From Enoplolaimus lenunculus (Eukaryota > Nematoda > Enoplea > Enoplida > Thoracostomopsidae), in NCBI GenBank assembly GCA_030248215.1, contig JASANG010002802.1, forward strand, positions 231,476 to 295,475: DNA of 64,000 bases, read 5' to 3'. This document shows, piece after piece, positions 62,779 to 64,000 of the stretch. Positions within the stretch are counted from its first letter, which is position 1, and every line of letters starts with the position of its first letter. The notes beneath the pieces were generated by a model. That model searched no databases. It had not been told where the DNA came from and worked only from the letters and a program-made list of their open reading frames with translations. A program made the translations under genes and the position numbers.

Positions 62779-63360
62779 GATTAATAAACTAATGCATTGC
62801 TTTTGGTTTAAGCTTAGGCTTAGACATATGCTTATTCTTTATTTACGCTTTGGGGACCACAATCGATCTATAAAACCAAAAAGTAAACAGCCCACTTCGG
62901 CCAAACAACAATGCTCGTAGCAATCGAGCAATCCATCAAGCCACTAGTACCAAATGAAAACACAAATAAAATAAACCCGCTTATCCGTACCCTTAAACAA
63001 AATCCACCAGATATGCAAATTAGCAAAATTAAATGTATGCAAATTATACATTGTAAACAAGGAAAGTTGTAAATCACCAATCACCGCTAAATATTGAAAC
63101 GTCAAGAGAAACAGGAATTGCAGAAAACAGGACCGATAATCAGGGTGCAAAGGGGAACTGGATTATGCGGAATCGGAATTGAAATTGGAATCGGAATGGC
63201 AAATTTATAACTTTCCCAAAATTCCAATTTTCGAAAAACTCAAAACAATAATCAAAGCCAAATGGTAACGTTTGCCTAAAAAATATCGGTCCCAAAGAGG
63301 TCCTATGCAGCTTTAAAATAAAAAATCCAGAAACTTATTGACTTTGAGTGTTCAATGTAG
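62779..63360. other. Non-coding stretch upstream of gene D
   Basis: Holds a short TTAGGC-like run (62800-62835), a GGAATCGGAATTGAAATTGG patch (about 63170-63200) and AT-rich sequence. The promoter of gene D should lie between here and 62188, but I see no convincing core element. Confidence 0.4.
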
Positions 63361-63953
63361 ACAAATTGAAAACAGTAAATGAAAATACTTTTAAACAAAA
63401 TTGCTCAAGTTCAACTGAACCATGGTAGAGTTAATTTACTATGTCGGAACCATAATTTTGCTAGTTGTTGACGTCTGAATTTTGAAGAATGTTTATGCAA
63501 CTGTTACAATATAAAGTTCAACTCAAGATTTCGAATTCGTTCGGACTCATAATTTAAAATTCAATTCTATAGTACGCATTAATTAAAACGTTGCGACATC
63601 AGGAATTGATTTTGTAAATTATTGACACAGCCACGAATTGACCTTTATTTTCCAATTCAATTCTTGAACTCCACAAAATTAACCACTTTTATTTTAGGGT
63701 GTTGTGGAATTGACTATGTTTAATTTTAGCAATTTTAAACATTACAGCAAAGTAGAAATTTATAAATGCCACGTATGGAATTGAGTTGAGAATTGAGTAA
63801 AATTAAATATACAATAGTAAAAATAGCAAACATATTTTAATATAGTGATGCTGTATTGATTTTAAATTTTCGAATCGCATTCATTACATGAGATAAATAA
63901 AATTCGAGTCGCTGGCGGAATTGATTTTAATCAAAATGTACCGTCCGTAAACG
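63360..63953. repeat. Right subterminal repeat zone
   Basis: Reiterated CAATTC/GAATTG motifs (for example near 63600, 63635, 63655, 63775 and 63915) mirror the left zone. The block AATGCCACGTATGGAATTGA (63765-63784) is the inverted counterpart of TCAATTCCATACATGGCATT near 23811-23830, but 216 bp from its end instead of 160 bp, so the zones share motifs but have changed by indels. Confidence 0.75.
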
Positions 63954-64000
63954 AATTTTTCGTTTTCCACGCCCTGTACACATTTTATTGTGGAGGATGT
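63954..64000 (-). repeat. Right terminal inverted repeat of the giant transposon
   Basis: The last 47 bases of the window, the inverted match of 23651-23697 (45 of 47). Ends GGAGGATGT at the window edge; the true outer boundary may lie further out. Confidence 0.93.

Larger units (their letters stand above)
23651..64000 (-). mobile_element. Giant (at least 40.35 kb) DNA transposon with TIRs and five spliced genes
   Basis: The left end (23651-23697) and the last 47 bases of the window are inverted copies with two mismatches, starting ACATCCTCCACAATAAAATG. Both ends continue into AT-rich subterminal zones with many GGAATTG motifs, and a shared inner block TCAATTCCATACRTGGCAT lies at different distances from each end. 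Between them lie a DDE transposase-like gene, a Ulp1-like protease gene, a SET8-like gene, a Cys/His-cluster gene and a membrane-protein gene, all on the minus strand with splice phases that agree. The main frames are open throughout, so it looks whole. Because the window stops at the inverted repeat, the true outer end and the target-site duplication cannot be seen. I cannot name the superfamily. It is not Polinton-like, since I see no B-family polymerase, packaging ATPase or capsid gene. Confidence 0.85.

Noticed and set aside
23651-64000. Polinton/Maverick or other virus-like element
   Set aside because: I see no protein-primed polymerase, packaging ATPase or capsid gene. The protease is of the Ulp1/C48 type, and the recombinase core and terminal sequences do not look like that class.

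Overview
The window is animal nuclear DNA: AT-rich, with short exons, GT-AG introns, and many short foldback elements and dispersed repeats. The species cannot be read from the sequence. A marine invertebrate such as a tunicate would fit, but that is a guess.

Positions 1-23650 are host sequence. One plus-strand gene can be followed through 14 exons from an ATG at 2966 to a stop at 22925. It encodes about 929 aa, low in complexity, basic, Ser/Arg-rich, with a long CAG/CAA glutamine run, and I do not recognise it. Almost all of its introns are phase 0, and one appears to be GC-AG. Its introns and 5' flank hold several MITE families (8-bp-TSD hAT-like, TA-flanked, TTA-flanked) and degenerate dispersed repeats.

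Positions 23651 to the last base of the window are bounded by an inverted repeat. The first 47 bases of the left end match the reverse complement of the last 47 bases of the window with two mismatches. Inside both ends lie long AT-rich subterminal zones full of GGAATTG/CAATTCC motifs. I read the whole 40.35-kb stretch as one giant DNA transposon, starting about 0.7 kb beyond the host gene's stop codon.

Its cargo is five multi-exon genes, all on the minus strand, whose splice phases fit together. From 5' to 3' they are: D (62188-54884), a 384-aa acidic-tailed protein with a Cys/His cluster; C (54660-53033), a PR-Set7/SET8-like methyltransferase; E (51501-47359), a small membrane protein with a possible signal peptide; B (43313-35048), an approximately 1080-aa AT-hook protein ending in a Ulp1/C48 SUMO-protease-like domain; and A (33528-26326), an approximately 1280-aa DDE transposase-like protein with Cys-rich C-terminal modules and an acidic tail. 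A putative terminal exon on the plus strand converges on A. The left end also holds an octamer minisatellite nested in a roughly 160-bp tandem repeat.

Inference: A would cut and integrate. B and C could act on SUMO and histone (H4K20-type) marks in the host nucleus. D and the acidic tails look like adaptor or regulatory parts. The role of E is open. I cannot place the element in a named superfamily. Exon calls rest on ORFs, splice consensus and phase agreement only; no transcript or database evidence was available.
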